64,000 nucleotides of DNA from Gammaproteobacteria bacterium (GCA_030832095.1 JAURJT010000022.1:1-64000); one strand, 5' to 3'. Shown: positions 29,965 through 42,058, numbered from the stretch's first letter. Program-made: numbers and translations. The notes: generated by a model not told the origin, from the letters alone.

Positions 29965-30756
29965 TCACTTCAACGTAAAGTCGTAATCAATGGTTAGCGG
30001 CGCATGATCTGAGAAGCGTTCGTCTTTGTAGATGCTGGCCGCTTTTGCCTTTGCCGCTAAGCCAGGCGTGACCAACTGATAATCAAGCCGCCACCCGACG
30101 TTCTTGGCCCATGCCTGTCCGCGATTGCTCCACCAGGTGTATTGCTCGGCGCGCTGATCGAGTTGTCTGAAAACGTCGACAAAGCCAATCTCGTCGATGA
30201 CGCTCGTGACCCAAGCGCGTTCTTCGGGCGTAAAGCCCGAGTTTTTTTGATTCGACTTCCAGTTTTTCAGATCGATTTCTTTGTGTGCGATATTCCAGTC
30301 GGCGCAAATGACGTACTCGCGTTTGGTTTTTTTATGATCATCCATCAAGTTTTGCATCCAGGGCCCAAACTGAGCAAGAAAGCGGAACTTGGCCTCTTGG
30401 CGCTCAGGCCCGCTCGAGCCAGAGGGTAGATAAGCGCTGATCACAGAAATATTTGACCAATCTGCCCGAATCACACGGCCCTCAAGGTCGAACTCTTCAC
30501 AGCCCATCCCCTGAACTACACGTTTTGGCTCGCTTTTTACGTAAAGGCCTACGCCGCTATAGCCTTTTTTTTCGGCAGCATAAAAGTGACCGGTATAGTC
30601 TTGAGGGTGTTGAAAATCGTCTTGAATGTCAGCGATATGCGCTTTGAGCTCTTGCAGGCAGAGGATGTCGGCCTCGTGTGTTTTTAACCAGTTCGCCAGC
30701 CCTTTGTTATAGGCCGAACGGATACCATTCAGGTTCAGTGAGGTGATACGCAGCAA
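29965..30756 (-). CDS. xth: Exodeoxyribonuclease III family AP endonuclease
   Basis: Xth-family enzymes cut DNA at abasic sites and have 3'-5' exonuclease activity. I place the start at a TTG at 30756, giving MLRITSLNLNGIRSA (263 residues). AGGAG sits 7 bp upstream, and the family starts there. An ATG at 30792 would precede that site. The metal ligand Glu36 lies in LQELK, and ADWNIAHKEIDLKN and the catalytic SDHAPL near the C-terminus are present. It is convergent with ampG and divergent from pyrE. Confidence 0.93.
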   Translation of the reverse strand: MLRITSLNLNGIRSAYNKGLANWLKTHEADILCLQELKAHIADIQDDFQHPQDYTGHFYAAEKKGYSGVGLYVKSEPKRVVQGMGCEEFDLEGRVIRADWSNISVISAYLPSGSSGPERQEAKFRFLAQFGPWMQNLMDDHKKTKREYVICADWNIAHKEIDLKNWKSNQKNSGFTPEERAWVTSVIDEIGFVDVFRQLDQRAEQYTWWSNRGQAWAKNVGWRLDYQLVTPGLAAKAKAASIYKDERFSDHAPLTIDYDFTLK

Positions 30757-30819
30757 GGTAGGGCTCCTAGTCAATGAGATAATGCCATTCATCGAAATAC
30801 TTAAATCACGAGGCTTGCG

Positions 30820-31491
30820 ATGTCGACGGGTTCAGAACGTAGTGCGTTTGTGCAGTTTGCCTTAAACGAAGGCGTGCTGCGGTTTGGTAGTTTTGTCACC
30901 AAATCGGGGCGTACCAGCCCCTATTTTTTTAATGCAGGCCTGTTTAATTCAGGTGCCTCGGTAGGGCGGTTAGCTCAATTTTATGCTCAAGCCTTAGTCG
31001 ATTCTAAACTGCCATTTGATATGCTGTTTGGCCCGGCTTACAAAGGCATACCGCTTGCTACCGCAACAGCGGTTGCACTCGCGACTCATCCCGCGATGAC
31101 AGGACGTTCAATAGACTTCGCTTACAACCGCAAAGAGGCGAAAGATCACGGTGAGGGCGGGGTGTTAGTTGGTGCACCACTAAAGGGCAAAGTCGTCATC
31201 ATTGATGATGTGATCACCGCAGGCACTTCAGTGCGCGAATCGGTCGAGATCATTCGTGCAGCAGGTGCAGAACCCTGTGCGGTGCTGATCGCCATGGATC
31301 GCATGGAGCGCGCTGGCGCAGATGGACAGTTATCGCCTCACTCAGCGGTGCAAGAGGTGCAGCAGCGTTATGGCTTACCGGTTGTGACGATCGCCTCGCT
31401 TGATGACATCTTGGTGTTACTTAGACAGAATGCCGAGTTTGCGCAGTATCGCGAGGCTGTACTCGCCTATCGGGCGCGATACGGTATCTAG
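30820..31491 (+). CDS. pyrE: Orotate phosphoribosyltransferase
   Basis: PyrE makes orotidine 5'-phosphate from orotate and PRPP in pyrimidine synthesis. The 223-residue protein has the PRPP-binding loop DDVITAGTS at 129-137 and the [11 protein letters not shown] motif near residue 70. Its length is normal for the family. It is a single-gene unit followed by a hairpin before the convergent gatB. Confidence 0.97.
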   Translation: MSTGSERSAFVQFALNEGVLRFGSFVTKSGRTSPYFFNAGLFNSGASVGRLAQFYAQALVDSKLPFDMLFGPAYKGIPLATATAVALATHPAMTGRSIDFAYNRKEAKDHGEGGVLVGAPLKGKVVIIDDVITAGTSVRESVEIIRAAGAEPCAVLIAMDRMERAGADGQLSPHSAVQEVQQRYGLPVVTIASLDDILVLLRQNAEFAQYREAVLAYRARYGI

Positions 31492-31494
31492 TAA

Positions 31495-31541
31495 AAGAGC
31501 TAGCGTTGCGCACTCATTTAATGCTCAAACGCTGCGCTCTT
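31495..31541. terminator. Bidirectional terminator between pyrE and gatB
   Basis: An outer stem AAGAGC (31495-31500) pairs with GCTCTT (31536-31541), and an inner stem AGCGTT (31502-31507) pairs with AACGCT (31528-31533). The hairpin begins 4 bp after the pyrE stop in the gap between convergent genes. T-rich and A-rich flanks are modest. Confidence 0.5.
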
Positions 31542-31590
31542 CAAAAATAGTCGCTCGCCCCAGCGCGTGCGCAGGGGGGCCGCACATGGC

Positions 31591-33090
31591 TTAAGCTTGA
31601 TCGAGCTTGGCCTTCAGCAAATCATTCACCTGCTGCGGGTTCGCTTTGCCTTTGGCCGCTTTCATAATCTGACCTACTAGCGAATTGAAGGCCTTTTGTT
31701 TGCCGGCGCGGTATTCGGCCACGATCGCAGCGTTTGCTGCTAACACGGCATCGATCATGGCTTCGATCGCGCCGGAGTCATTGATCTGGGTAAGGCCTTT
31801 AGCTGCGATGATGGCATCGGGCTGACCATTTTCTTCGCCCGTCCACATCGCGGCAAATACGTCGCGCGCAATTTTGTTTGAAATCGTGTTGTCTAAAATG
31901 CGTTTAAGTAGAGCGGCCAGCATGGTAGCTGAGACTGGACATTGCGAAATGTCTTTCTCTTCGCGATTGAGCGTGGCAGAGACTTCGCCCATTAACCAGT
32001 TGGCGGCAAGTTTTGCTCGCGCAGGGCGCAGTGCTAAGACGTTGGCTGCATCAGCCGAATCAACTTCAAGAGCGCTGATGACATCTAAGAAATATGTTGC
32101 CATTGCCCGACTACTAGAGAGTTGGGCGGCGTCAATTGGCGCGATCCCAAATTCATTCACAAAGCGGTGCCTCAGCGCGTCGGGCAAGGCCGGCATTGAT
32201 TGTTGGACTTGAGCAATCCAGTCTTGACCAATCACCAGGGGAGGTAGGTCGGGATCGGGAAAATAACGGTAGTCGTGAGCGTCTTCTTTGCTGCGCATGC
32301 TGCGTGTTTCGTCAAGATCGGCGTCGTAGAGGCGGGTTTCTTGAACCACCTTGCCGCCGTCTTCAATGAGCTCAATCTGACGGCGCACTTCGTAGTTGAT
32401 GGCGCGTTCGATAAAGCGAAAAGAATTTACATTTTTGATTTCGCAGCGCGTGCCAAATTCTTTTTGACCAACAGGGCGCACTGACACGTTGACGTCGACC
32501 CGAAACGAACCTTCTTGCATGTTGCCATCACAAATGCCCAGCCACATCACGAGGCTGTGTAGAGTCTTGGCGTAGGCAACAGCTTCGGCAGCTGAGCGCA
32601 TTTCAGGCTCAGAGACGATTTCAAGCAGTGGTGTACCGGTTCGATTTAAGTCGATGCCGGTGGAGAGCTCACCATGCGGGCCAATATAGTTATCGTGCAA
32701 CGATTTGCCTGCGTCTTCTTCGAGATGAGCGCGAGTGAGATTGATGGTGGTTTCTTTGTCGCCGACAAAGAAGGTTAAGGATCCGCCCAGGACAACGGGG
32801 ATTTCGTATTGGCTAATTTGATAGTTTTTGGGCAGATCAGGATAAAAATAATTTTTGCGCGCGAAAATCGAGCGAGGCGCGATCGTGGCACCAACAGCTA
32901 GACCAAGACGGATGGCATGTTCAACCGCTGCGCGGTTCATGACCGGCAAAGTACCAGGCAGCGCCATATCCACTTCGTTAGCTTGCGTGTTGGGTTGTGC
33001 ACCATAGCGCGTACTGCTACCTGAAAAAATTTTGGTCTGAGTCGAAAGCTGAGTGTGTGTTTCGAGACCAATGACGATTTCATAAGCCAT
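31591..33090 (-). CDS. gatB: Aspartyl/glutamyl-tRNA amidotransferase subunit B
   Basis: GatB binds the misacylated tRNA and phosphorylates the attached Glu or Asp before amidation to Gln or Asn. The 499-residue protein begins [13 protein letters not shown] and has [12 protein letters not shown] and [13 protein letters not shown] in the catalytic cradle. The C-terminal YqeY-like tail domain ends near [13 protein letters not shown]. Its ATG overlaps the gatA stop (TAATG). It is the last gene of the minus-strand gatC-gatA-gatB operon. Confidence 0.97.
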   Translation of the reverse strand: MAYEIVIGLETHTQLSTQTKIFSGSSTRYGAQPNTQANEVDMALPGTLPVMNRAAVEHAIRLGLAVGATIAPRSIFARKNYFYPDLPKNYQISQYEIPVVLGGSLTFFVGDKETTINLTRAHLEEDAGKSLHDNYIGPHGELSTGIDLNRTGTPLLEIVSEPEMRSAAEAVAYAKTLHSLVMWLGICDGNMQEGSFRVDVNVSVRPVGQKEFGTRCEIKNVNSFRFIERAINYEVRRQIELIEDGGKVVQETRLYDADLDETRSMRSKEDAHDYRYFPDPDLPPLVIGQDWIAQVQQSMPALPDALRHRFVNEFGIAPIDAAQLSSSRAMATYFLDVISALEVDSADAANVLALRPARAKLAANWLMGEVSATLNREEKDISQCPVSATMLAALLKRILDNTISNKIARDVFAAMWTGEENGQPDAIIAAKGLTQINDSGAIEAMIDAVLAANAAIVAEYRAGKQKAFNSLVGQIMKAAKGKANPQQVNDLLKAKLDQA

Positions 33091-34622
33091 TATGCTTGCC
33101 CCGCGCTACGTTGATGCCAATCGGTGGCAAGTTGATATTGATGTGCAATCGCCAGCAGACGACCCTCATCAAAATAGTCACCAATGATTTGTAAGCCGAT
33201 CGGCAAGGGTTTGCCTGCGGCGCTTTGACCAAAACCGCAGGGAACCGACATGCCGGGTAATCCGGCCAGGTTCAAGCCAAGCGTATAGACGTCGGCTAAC
33301 CAGTCTGCGGTGGGATCGTCTTGATTGTCGCCAATTGCCTTGGCAACTGCGGGCGTGACCGGGCCCATAATGACGTCGCATTTTTGTGCAAATGCGGCTT
33401 GAAAATCGTCGGCGATCATGCGGCGCAAACGTTGAGCCTGCAAGTAGTAGGCATCGTAATAGCCGTGCGACAGCACATAGGTGCCGACAAGAATCCGGCG
33501 CTTGACCTCTGTACCAAAGCCCTCGGCCCGCGAGCGGCCGGTCATGTCAGCGAGGTCGGTATACGAGTCGCTGCGATGTCCGTAGCGCACCCCATCGTAG
33601 CGCGACAGATTGCTTGAGGCTTCGGCGGGCGCGATCACGTAATAGGCCGGAATCGACAGACGCGTGCGTGGTAACGAAATCGAGACACGTTGTGCGCCAA
33701 GTTGTTCGAATTGAACCAGAGCAGCCTCGATGGCTGCCCCGACTTCAGACGAAAGCCCCTCACCAAAAAACTCTGTGGGTACGCCAATACGTAAACCCTT
33801 CAGCGGCAATGAGGCTTGAGATTGAAAGTGAGCGCTTGCTTTATCAAATTCACCTTGAATGCGGCCAGGTGCGTTGGGCACACCGTGGCATTGCTGAGCA
33901 CTGGTAGCATCGCGCACGTCAAAGCCACTGATCGTGTCGAGTAAGGCAACGAGGTCGGCTGCCGCTGGTGCGAGGACGCCTGCTTGATCCAAGCTTGAGC
34001 CGTAGGCAATCATGCCGTAGCGCGAGACCGTACCGTATGTGGGCTTGATGCCGCTCACCCCGCAGAGCGCCGCCGGCTGACGTACCGAACCCCCAGTGTC
34101 TGTGCCGGTCGTCGCAAAAACTAGTCGAGCGGCCACGGCGGCTGCCGAACCACCAGAGGAGCCACCTGGCACACAACTCAAATCCCAAGGATTATGGGCC
34201 GGCCCGAAGGCAGAATGCTCGTTGCCCGAGCCCATCGCGAACTCGTCGCAGTTTAGTTTCCCTAAGCTGACACAGCCGGCAGTCAGCAGCTTACCCACGA
34301 CGGTGGCGTCAAACGGACTGACGTAATTGTTAAGCATCTTGCTACCAGCTGTGCTGCGCCAGCCTTGAGTGACAAACACATCTTTGTGGGCAATCGGGAT
34401 GCCCGATAAGGGGCCGGCTATACCCGCGGCACGGCAGGCATCGGCGGCGCGTGCTTGCGCAAGGGTGAGCTCTGCGTCAACATGTACGAAGGCATTGAGC
34501 ACCTGTTGGGCTTGAATCTGTTTGAGGCAATCTTGGGCCAGTTCGGACGCACTGAGTTTGCCCTGCGCTAAGGCGCTTTGGAGGCTCACCAGGGTTGGAA
34601 AGTTGTGAAGTGCTGTGCTCAT
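33090..34622 (-). CDS. gatA: Aspartyl/glutamyl-tRNA amidotransferase subunit A
   Basis: GatA is the amidase that frees ammonia from glutamine for GatB. The 510-residue protein has the amidase signature with the catalytic Ser-cisSer-Lys triad. The Lys is in GIPIAHKD, the cis-Ser in [12 protein letters not shown], and the nucleophile in [11 protein letters not shown]. Its start directly abuts the gatC stop and its stop overlaps gatB, so translation of the complex is coupled. Confidence 0.97.
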   Translation of the reverse strand: MSTALHNFPTLVSLQSALAQGKLSASELAQDCLKQIQAQQVLNAFVHVDAELTLAQARAADACRAAGIAGPLSGIPIAHKDVFVTQGWRSTAGSKMLNNYVSPFDATVVGKLLTAGCVSLGKLNCDEFAMGSGNEHSAFGPAHNPWDLSCVPGGSSGGSAAAVAARLVFATTGTDTGGSVRQPAALCGVSGIKPTYGTVSRYGMIAYGSSLDQAGVLAPAAADLVALLDTISGFDVRDATSAQQCHGVPNAPGRIQGEFDKASAHFQSQASLPLKGLRIGVPTEFFGEGLSSEVGAAIEAALVQFEQLGAQRVSISLPRTRLSIPAYYVIAPAEASSNLSRYDGVRYGHRSDSYTDLADMTGRSRAEGFGTEVKRRILVGTYVLSHGYYDAYYLQAQRLRRMIADDFQAAFAQKCDVIMGPVTPAVAKAIGDNQDDPTADWLADVYTLGLNLAGLPGMSVPCGFGQSAAGKPLPIGLQIIGDYFDEGRLLAIAHQYQLATDWHQRSAGQA

Positions 34623-34931
34623 TTATTCAATCACCTTTGGAACCAAAAATAGCCCCTCAGCCTTGCCTGGTGCATTTACCATCAGCGCCTCGCGCCGCTC
34701 GGGTGAGGATGCCTCGGTGATGACGTCTTCGCGCAGTCGCAAGTGGACGTCACGCAGCGCAGATAAGGGGTGAGCGAGCGGTTCGACCCCTTTGGTGTCG
34801 ACGGCCTGAAGCTCTTGGATCAGCCCAAGAATTTTGGTCAGATCACCCTGGGCCTGCCTGTTTTGCTCGGCCGACAATGTCAGGCGGGCTAGTCGGGCAA
34901 TGCGGGTGACTTCTTGTTCAGTAATGGCCAT
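34623..34931 (-). CDS. gatC: Aspartyl/glutamyl-tRNA amidotransferase subunit C
   Basis: GatC is the small stabilising subunit of the GatCAB complex. The 102-residue protein has the typical opening (ITEQEVTRIARLARL) and the conserved VEPLAHPL near its centre. It is first in the minus-strand operon, divergent from mreB across a 310-bp gap. The complex implies indirect Asn- and/or Gln-tRNA synthesis. Confidence 0.96.
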   Translation of the reverse strand: MAITEQEVTRIARLARLTLSAEQNRQAQGDLTKILGLIQELQAVDTKGVEPLAHPLSALRDVHLRLREDVITEASSPERREALMVNAPGKAEGLFLVPKVIE

Positions 34932-36285
<1,354 letters not shown>

Positions 36286-36395
36286 TCGTGCCGCGTATCG
36301 ACAGGCGGTGAGGCGCCATACTAGGCAGCTGCGCGAAACCAACGCAACCGGCGCCTATAGCGCCCAAGCGGTGAGTGATTAAGTACCGAGCCATC

Positions 36396-37310
36396 ATGCA
36401 ACGACCCGCCACCCTTAGGCTTTTTCGACGCGGCCCGGCCGCTGAAGTGAAACTGACTCTGCTCGTGTTGGTCTCGTTCGCGTTGTTGTTTACTGACGCC
36501 ACGTACAAAACTACTAACCCTGTGCGTGAATTGTTGTCAGCGACGTTGTATCCGTTTCAACGTTTTGTCATGCTTCCGCGTGACATCATTTCGATTGGTC
36601 ATGACTGGTTTGATGCCGCTGCGTTGATTCAATCTGAAACTGAGGCGTTGCAAAAACAACGTATCGAGTTGGCGCAGGTAACGACCAATGCAGCACTCTT
36701 AAGCGCCGAAAACGCGCAACTGCGGCGGCTACTAGGTGTTTTTGAAAAAGCCGCAGAGCATCCATCTGTAGTGGTCGAGGTTCTGTATGAGCCAGCCAAT
36801 ACTTTTAGTCGTCGGCTAGTCTTTAACAAAGGTAGCCGAGCCGGCATCTCAGTCGGGATGCCGATTTTGGATGAGGGCGGTGTGGTCGGGCAGATCACAC
36901 GTGTTTCGCCCATGACCTCTGAAGCAGCTGTGTTGACCGATGAAATTATTTCGATACCCGTGCAGGTGTTGCGTAATGGCTTACGTTTGATCGCCTTTGG
37001 TTCAACGACGCCGGGGAAGGTCGAAGTGCGCTATTTTTCATCCGATGCCGATATTCGCGAAGGCGACGTTCTAGTCACCAGTGGAGTTGGGGGGGTGTTC
37101 CCGCCCGGGCTTTCGGTCGGACGCGTCGATCAGGTCCAGCGCAGTTCAGCCTCGGGGTTCGCGCGCGCAGAAGCGTTGCCGTCCTCGCACCCAGAGCGGT
37201 ATCGGCAATTTCTGGTGTTACAGGTACCAATCGAGACTGATTTGGCGGTCAGCTCTGTGAAGCCCGCTGCGACAACGGAGGCTCCCCGTGCAAGATCGAA
37301 ATCGAAATAA
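36396..37310 (+). CDS. mreC: Rod-shape protein MreC
   Basis: MreC is a bitopic inner-membrane protein whose periplasmic part binds PBP2 and activates it. From the ATG at 36396 it has 304 residues. The order is a short cytoplasmic start, a membrane helix (LTLLVLVSFALLFTD), a coiled coil (about 75-115) and a beta-barrel domain. The C-terminal tail (AATTEAPRARSKSK) is basic. A GTG at 36375 could add seven residues. The 3' end overlaps mreD by 23 bp. Confidence 0.94.
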   Translation: MQRPATLRLFRRGPAAEVKLTLLVLVSFALLFTDATYKTTNPVRELLSATLYPFQRFVMLPRDIISIGHDWFDAAALIQSETEALQKQRIELAQVTTNAALLSAENAQLRRLLGVFEKAAEHPSVVVEVLYEPANTFSRRLVFNKGSRAGISVGMPILDEGGVVGQITRVSPMTSEAAVLTDEIISIPVQVLRNGLRLIAFGSTTPGKVEVRYFSSDADIREGDVLVTSGVGGVFPPGLSVGRVDQVQRSSASGFARAEALPSSHPERYRQFLVLQVPIETDLAVSSVKPAATTEAPRARSKSK

Positions 37311-37875
37311 CGGGTTGAGGTCTTCGCGTGAGGGGGGTGCGCCTCCGCCCGTGCCTTTGCCACGCCCAGTGGGCCCGAATCCAATTGACCACGCAACAAG
37401 CCTCGCTTTTATCTGGGCGACCCTGCTTGGTGTTTGGCTGCTCTCTTTGCTGCCCTGGCGCACATGGCCGGTGTCGCCTGATTTGCTGTTGTTGGTGATC
37501 GTATTTTGGTCGTTGCACGACCCCCGACGAATCGGTTTACTCACGGCATTTACGTTTGGCTTGGTGATGGATGTGCATGATGTCGGTCCCTTAGGGCTAC
37601 AAGCGTTGACATATACCCTGACAGTGTTTGGCGCACAGTCATTGCAACGTAGGTTGCTGCGCTTTGGACTGGTAAGTCAAGCCATGCACTTGCTGCCACT
37701 GTGGGTCGTGATTAAAGCAGTTGGGGCGTTGCTTGGCGCTTTTCTTGTAAGTGCGTGGCCTGGTTGGTCGTGGCTGTTTGCAGCCCTCTTGACCGCGGCG
37801 CTCTGGCCCTTGACCGCGTGGTTGTTATTACTGCCCCAGCATCGATTGCAAGACCCCGAGACGACAGCAAGTTAA
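37288..37875 (+). CDS. mreD: Rod-shape protein MreD
   Basis: MreD is an integral inner-membrane component of the elongasome. The 195-residue protein starts at a GTG inside the mreC 3' end. It has a longer proline-rich cytoplasmic N-terminus than usual (PPPVPLPRPVGPNP) before about five membrane segments. DPRRIGLLTAF and GLVMDV are the recognisable conserved stretches. Confidence 0.93.
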   Translation: MQDRNRNNGLRSSREGGAPPPVPLPRPVGPNPIDHATSLAFIWATLLGVWLLSLLPWRTWPVSPDLLLLVIVFWSLHDPRRIGLLTAFTFGLVMDVHDVGPLGLQALTYTLTVFGAQSLQRRLLRFGLVSQAMHLLPLWVVIKAVGALLGAFLVSAWPGWSWLFAALLTAALWPLTAWLLLLPQHRLQDPETTAS

Positions 37876-37887
37876 CACCCCACAGAC

Positions 37888-39834
37888 ATGTTCGACTTTA
37901 AGAAAAACGATCAGCAACAAAAAAACAACTTTACGCTGCGAGTCGTCGTGGCGGGTTTGTTTGCGGTCTGTTGTTTTGGTTTATTGTCGTTGCGATTTTG
38001 GGTGCTACAGGTCGATCGGCATGAAGGATTGTCCGCCCGTGCTGACAGCAATCGATTGGCGGTGGTGCCTATACCGCCGCGTCGAGGTGAAATTGTTGAT
38101 CGAAACGGCGAGGTACTTGCCAGAAATTATTTGAGTTACACGCTTGAGGTGGTGCCTGCTCGAGCGGGCAATATCGATGAACTATTCGCAGCGCTGACAC
38201 CGATTGTGTTTATCAGTACGGCCGAGCAGCGACGTTTTAAAAGACGAGCTGCTGAATCTGGCAAGTACGCAAGTATTGTTTTACGTAATAACTTAAACGA
38301 AACAGAGGCAGCGTTTTTTTCGGCAAATGCCTTGCGATTTGCTGGTGTGCAGTTGCGCGCGCGTTGGGTACGCGAGTACCCACAAGGAAAATCTGCCGGG
38401 CACGTTGTTGGCTATGTCGGACGTATTTCAGAAAGCGACGTCGCAGCGCTCGAAGAGCGCGGTGAAACTGGCAATTATCGCGGTACCGATATCATTGGTA
38501 AAAAGGGGATCGAAAAAACTTACGAGGCAGTTTTGCATGGTAAGGCAGGCCTTGAAGAGCTCGAAGTGACTTCGCGAGGTAAACCCGTGCGAGTGCTCAG
38601 GCGGGTTGATCCGACGCCGGGCTCGAATTTAGTGCTGTCGTTGGATATGGGTTTGCAGCGTATTGCCGAAGAAGCATTCAAAGATTTACGCGGTGCCTTA
38701 GTCGCGATTGAACCCGCAACCGGTGATGTGTTGGCATTTGTGTCACAGCCATCCTTTGACCCGAATCTGTTTATTGACGGTATCGACGTAGAAAGCTGGC
38801 GACTCTTGAACGAATCGCCCGATCACCCCTTAATTAATCGTCCCGTATACGGTACCTATCCGATTGGTTCGACGTATAAACCGTTTGTGGCACTCGCCGC
38901 ACTTGAGTTGAATAAGCGACGGGCAAATGAGGTCATTTCGGATCCTGGCTATTTTGAATTTGGTGGGCAACGTTTTAGAAACTCGGGCTCAACGGCCTTT
39001 GGTACGCTTGATATGCATCGGGCGTTGGTGGTGTCGTCTGACACGTATTTTTATTCGCTAGGCCCCGAAATTGGTGTGAACAATCTGCATGATTTCATGA
39101 AGCCGTTTGGGTTTGGACAACTCACCGGTATTGACATTGAAGGTGAGCGGCGCGGCGTGTTGCCCTCGACGGATTGGAAACGCGCAGCCTATAAAAATCG
39201 CGATCAACAGCGTTGGTATGCGGGTGAAACAATCTCAATTGCTGTGGGTCAGGGTTATAACTCCTTCACGTTGATGCAACTCGCGCAGGCAACGGCCGTG
39301 CTGGCAAACGATGGTGTGTATATGAAACCGCATCTAGTGCGTACCATTAAAAACCCACGAACCGATGAGCACACACAAACCGTCGTTGAGGCGACTCATA
39401 AAATCGCGTTAAAAAAAGAAAATATCCAAGTGATTAAGCGTGCGTTGGCTGAGGTGACGGTGTCTGGTACGGCTGCAGCGGCGTTTGTTGGTGCGCCTTA
39501 CACCACGGCCGGTAAAACCGGTACTGCTCAGGTGTACAGTTTGCGCGGTGCCAAATATCAAAGTAGTGCGATCGATGAGCGACTGCGTGATCATTCGTTG
39601 TTCATGGCCTTTGCTCCTGCCAATCAGCCAAAAATTGCGATTGCGGTGGTCGTAGAGAATGCGGGTTGGGGGGGTAGCGTTGCGGCACCTATCGTGCGTA
39701 AAGTCTTTGACGCCTGGTTGTTGCGTGACGCAAAAATTCAGCCCTCACCGGGCGGTACGCCACCCGTCCGGCGTACCGAAGTGGTCGTGCCGCAGGCCCC
39801 TCTTGTGGCCGCGATGCCAAGGGCTGTGCCATGA
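37888..39834 (+). CDS. mrdA: Penicillin-binding protein 2
   Basis: PBP2 is the transpeptidase of lateral-wall synthesis, paired with RodA. The 648-residue protein has an N-terminal membrane anchor (residues about 15-40) and a pedestal domain containing PPRRGEIVDRNG. The catalytic SxxK has Ser328 and Lys331 within YPIGSTYKP. SSD and the KTGT box (AGKTGTAQ) follow. The tail after the catalytic domain is proline-rich and short. Its stop overlaps the rodA start (ATGA). Confidence 0.96.
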   Translation: MFDFKKNDQQQKNNFTLRVVVAGLFAVCCFGLLSLRFWVLQVDRHEGLSARADSNRLAVVPIPPRRGEIVDRNGEVLARNYLSYTLEVVPARAGNIDELFAALTPIVFISTAEQRRFKRRAAESGKYASIVLRNNLNETEAAFFSANALRFAGVQLRARWVREYPQGKSAGHVVGYVGRISESDVAALEERGETGNYRGTDIIGKKGIEKTYEAVLHGKAGLEELEVTSRGKPVRVLRRVDPTPGSNLVLSLDMGLQRIAEEAFKDLRGALVAIEPATGDVLAFVSQPSFDPNLFIDGIDVESWRLLNESPDHPLINRPVYGTYPIGSTYKPFVALAALELNKRRANEVISDPGYFEFGGQRFRNSGSTAFGTLDMHRALVVSSDTYFYSLGPEIGVNNLHDFMKPFGFGQLTGIDIEGERRGVLPSTDWKRAAYKNRDQQRWYAGETISIAVGQGYNSFTLMQLAQATAVLANDGVYMKPHLVRTIKNPRTDEHTQTVVEATHKIALKKENIQVIKRALAEVTVSGTAAAAFVGAPYTTAGKTGTAQVYSLRGAKYQSSAIDERLRDHSLFMAFAPANQPKIAIAVVVENAGWGGSVAAPIVRKVFDAWLLRDAKIQPSPGGTPPVRRTEVVVPQAPLVAAMPRAVP

Positions 39835-40973
39835 AAATTATTTTTAGAATGGTGTTTCGCAGCCTCACGTCAATCGATTGGCCCTTAATGCTGATTTTGT
39901 TATTGCTTTGCGCAGTGGGGATGTTGGTCATGCAGTCTGCTGTGGGTGGCACAGATGCTCGTTTTGCTGATCAAGCGCGTAATTTTTATGTGGCATTTAT
40001 CGCGATGTGGATGATGGCGATGACGCCGCCGCACTGGATTTTGAAACTTGCGGTGCCGTTTTACGTGCTGGGGATCATCTTACTGTTAGCGGTCATGTTT
40101 GTGGGTGATACCAGTAAAGGGGCGACGCGTTGGTTGAACCTAGGCATCACGCGAATCCAACCTTCTGAAATGATGAAAATAGCCTTGCCGCTGATGTTGG
40201 CTTGGTATTTTCACACTCGCGAAGGCCCGATGAAGTTTATAGATTTTTGTGTGTCAACTGTGCTGTTGCTGATACCGTTTTTGCTGATTGTCAAGCAGCC
40301 CGATTTAGGCACCGCTATCCTTGTGTTTGGCGCAGGTTTTTTTGTGATTTATTTTGCTGGAATATCCTTTAAATTTTTGATCCCCGTCATGTTGATTGGT
40401 GCGATCGGGCTGGGTGCGATCTATGCCAATCAAGAGAAATTATGCGATGCTAAGTTTGATTGGGTGGTCTTGCATGACTACCAAAAACATCGAATTTGCA
40501 CCCTGCTTGACCCCAGTACAGATCCACTAGGCAAAGGGTTTCATACGATCCAATCGATGATCGCGATAGGTGCAGGAGGTGTGTATGGCAAAGGTTACAT
40601 GAATGGAACGCAGACCCATTTAGAATTTATTCCTGAGCGAACAACCGATTTTATCTTTGCGGTATTTGCTGAAGAGTTTGGTTTGTATGGTGGTGTAACG
40701 TTGCTGGTGCTCTACCTATTATTGATTTTTAGAGGATTGGTGATCGCGGTGGGCGCCCCGAATTACGGTGAGCGGTTGCTTGCTGGTGCGTTGACGATGG
40801 TGCTATTTATTTATGTGTTCGTGAATGTGGGGATGGTCACGGGTATTTTGCCGGTCGTGGGCGTGCCTTTGCCGTTGTTGAGCTACGGCGGTACTGCTTT
40901 GCTGACAATCGGCATCGCTTGCGGCATTTTAATGAGCATCAGTAAATACCGACCGCCCCAGCCAACGAGTTAA
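39831..40973 (+). CDS. rodA: Peptidoglycan glycosyltransferase RodA
   Basis: RodA is the SEDS-family polymerase that extends glycan strands together with PBP2. The 380-residue protein has about ten membrane segments. It has the conserved KGATRWLNLG and FQPS-like IQPSEMMKIALP motifs, and the C-terminal PLPLLSYGGT signature. It is coupled to mrdA by ATGA. Its stop overlaps the stop of convergent mutY by two bases, so no terminator fits between them. Confidence 0.96.
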   Translation: MKIIFRMVFRSLTSIDWPLMLILLLLCAVGMLVMQSAVGGTDARFADQARNFYVAFIAMWMMAMTPPHWILKLAVPFYVLGIILLLAVMFVGDTSKGATRWLNLGITRIQPSEMMKIALPLMLAWYFHTREGPMKFIDFCVSTVLLLIPFLLIVKQPDLGTAILVFGAGFFVIYFAGISFKFLIPVMLIGAIGLGAIYANQEKLCDAKFDWVVLHDYQKHRICTLLDPSTDPLGKGFHTIQSMIAIGAGGVYGKGYMNGTQTHLEFIPERTTDFIFAVFAEEFGLYGGVTLLVLYLLLIFRGLVIAVGAPNYGERLLAGALTMVLFIYVFVNVGMVTGILPVVGVPLPLLSYGGTALLTIGIACGILMSISKYRPPQPTS

Positions 40974-42058
40974 GTCAGTAAGCGCGCCGCGAGCAGTCCG
41001 TCTAACAATTTGCGTACGGGCGCGGGTAGCCCGCGCTCATGAAGACTGTTGAGTGGTACCCATTCCCCTCCATTGACGAAAAGTGCAGCCTTCTGAGCGT
41101 GCGCAGCACGATCTGGTTTTATTTGTACGAGGTGAGGGCGAATCGTCAGTCGATAATGGGTAAAAACGTGTACAAATTCAGCTAGCGTGTCTGCTGTGCT
41201 GAGCGCTAAGCCGAGCTGTTCACAGGCGAGTGCCGGTTCAAGCGCTGGGTCGCACTCTGGCAGACTCCAGAGGCCACCCCAGATGCCCGTTGTTGGTCGT
41301 TGTACCAGCAAGAGGTAGCCCGGTCGATGCGCGATTAACATTCCAGTGCTGCGCTCAGGCAAGACTTTACGTGCGCGAGGCCAAGGTAGTTCGTCGCAGC
41401 GTCCTTGCAGTAAGGCCAGACAGTCTTTTTTAAGAGGGCATGCTTCGCACTTGGGGCGGCCACGGGTGCACACTGTTGCACCCAGATCCATCAAACCTTG
41501 GGTATAAGCCGACATTGAGTCGGGATCTTGCGCGCAAGCGCGAGCCGTGGGTACCAAATCGCGCGCTAGCGACCACAGTTGCAACTCAGTGGGGCGACTT
41601 GTTGGGTCGCCTTCGATGGCAAAGAGCCGCGCTAACACCCGCTTGACGTTGCCGTCGAGTATTGCCGCGCGCTCGCCGTAGCAAAAGGCGGCGATCGCAG
41701 CCGCGGTCGAGGGGCCGATACCGGGCAGGGTGGCCAGTCCCGCAGCATCGGGCGGAAATTTTCCATTCCACGTATTCATGACTTGCTTGGCACAGGCATG
41801 CAGATTTCGAGCACGGGCGTAATAGCCTAACCCCGCCCACTGTGCCATCACTTGGTCAGCGGGTGCTTCGGCTAAAGCTTTGACGGTCGGAAATTGACTC
41901 AGAAAACGTTGGTAATAATCGAGTACTGCAGTCACTTGAGTTTGTTGCAGCATGATTTCAGAGAGCCACACTCGATAGGGGTCGCGTGTGTTTTGCCAAG
42001 GCAGGCCGTGGCGACCGTGCTTGCGTTGCCACGCTACTAAGCGAGAGGCGATTTTCAT
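40970..42058 (-). CDS. mutY: A/G-specific adenine glycosylase MutY
   Basis: MutY removes adenine mispaired with 8-oxoguanine. The 362-residue protein has an HhH-GPD domain (LPGIGPSTAAAIAAF with the catalytic Asp in AILDGNVKRVLAR). The [4Fe-4S] loop cysteines are in CTRGRPKCEACPLKKDC. A C-terminal NUDIX-like domain senses 8-oxoG (GYLLLVQRPTTGIWGGLW). It is a single gene on the minus strand, convergent with rodA. Confidence 0.96.
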   Translation of the reverse strand: MKIASRLVAWQRKHGRHGLPWQNTRDPYRVWLSEIMLQQTQVTAVLDYYQRFLSQFPTVKALAEAPADQVMAQWAGLGYYARARNLHACAKQVMNTWNGKFPPDAAGLATLPGIGPSTAAAIAAFCYGERAAILDGNVKRVLARLFAIEGDPTSRPTELQLWSLARDLVPTARACAQDPDSMSAYTQGLMDLGATVCTRGRPKCEACPLKKDCLALLQGRCDELPWPRARKVLPERSTGMLIAHRPGYLLLVQRPTTGIWGGLWSLPECDPALEPALACEQLGLALSTADTLAEFVHVFTHYRLTIRPHLVQIKPDRAAHAQKAALFVNGGEWVPLNSLHERGLPAPVRKLLDGLLAARLLT

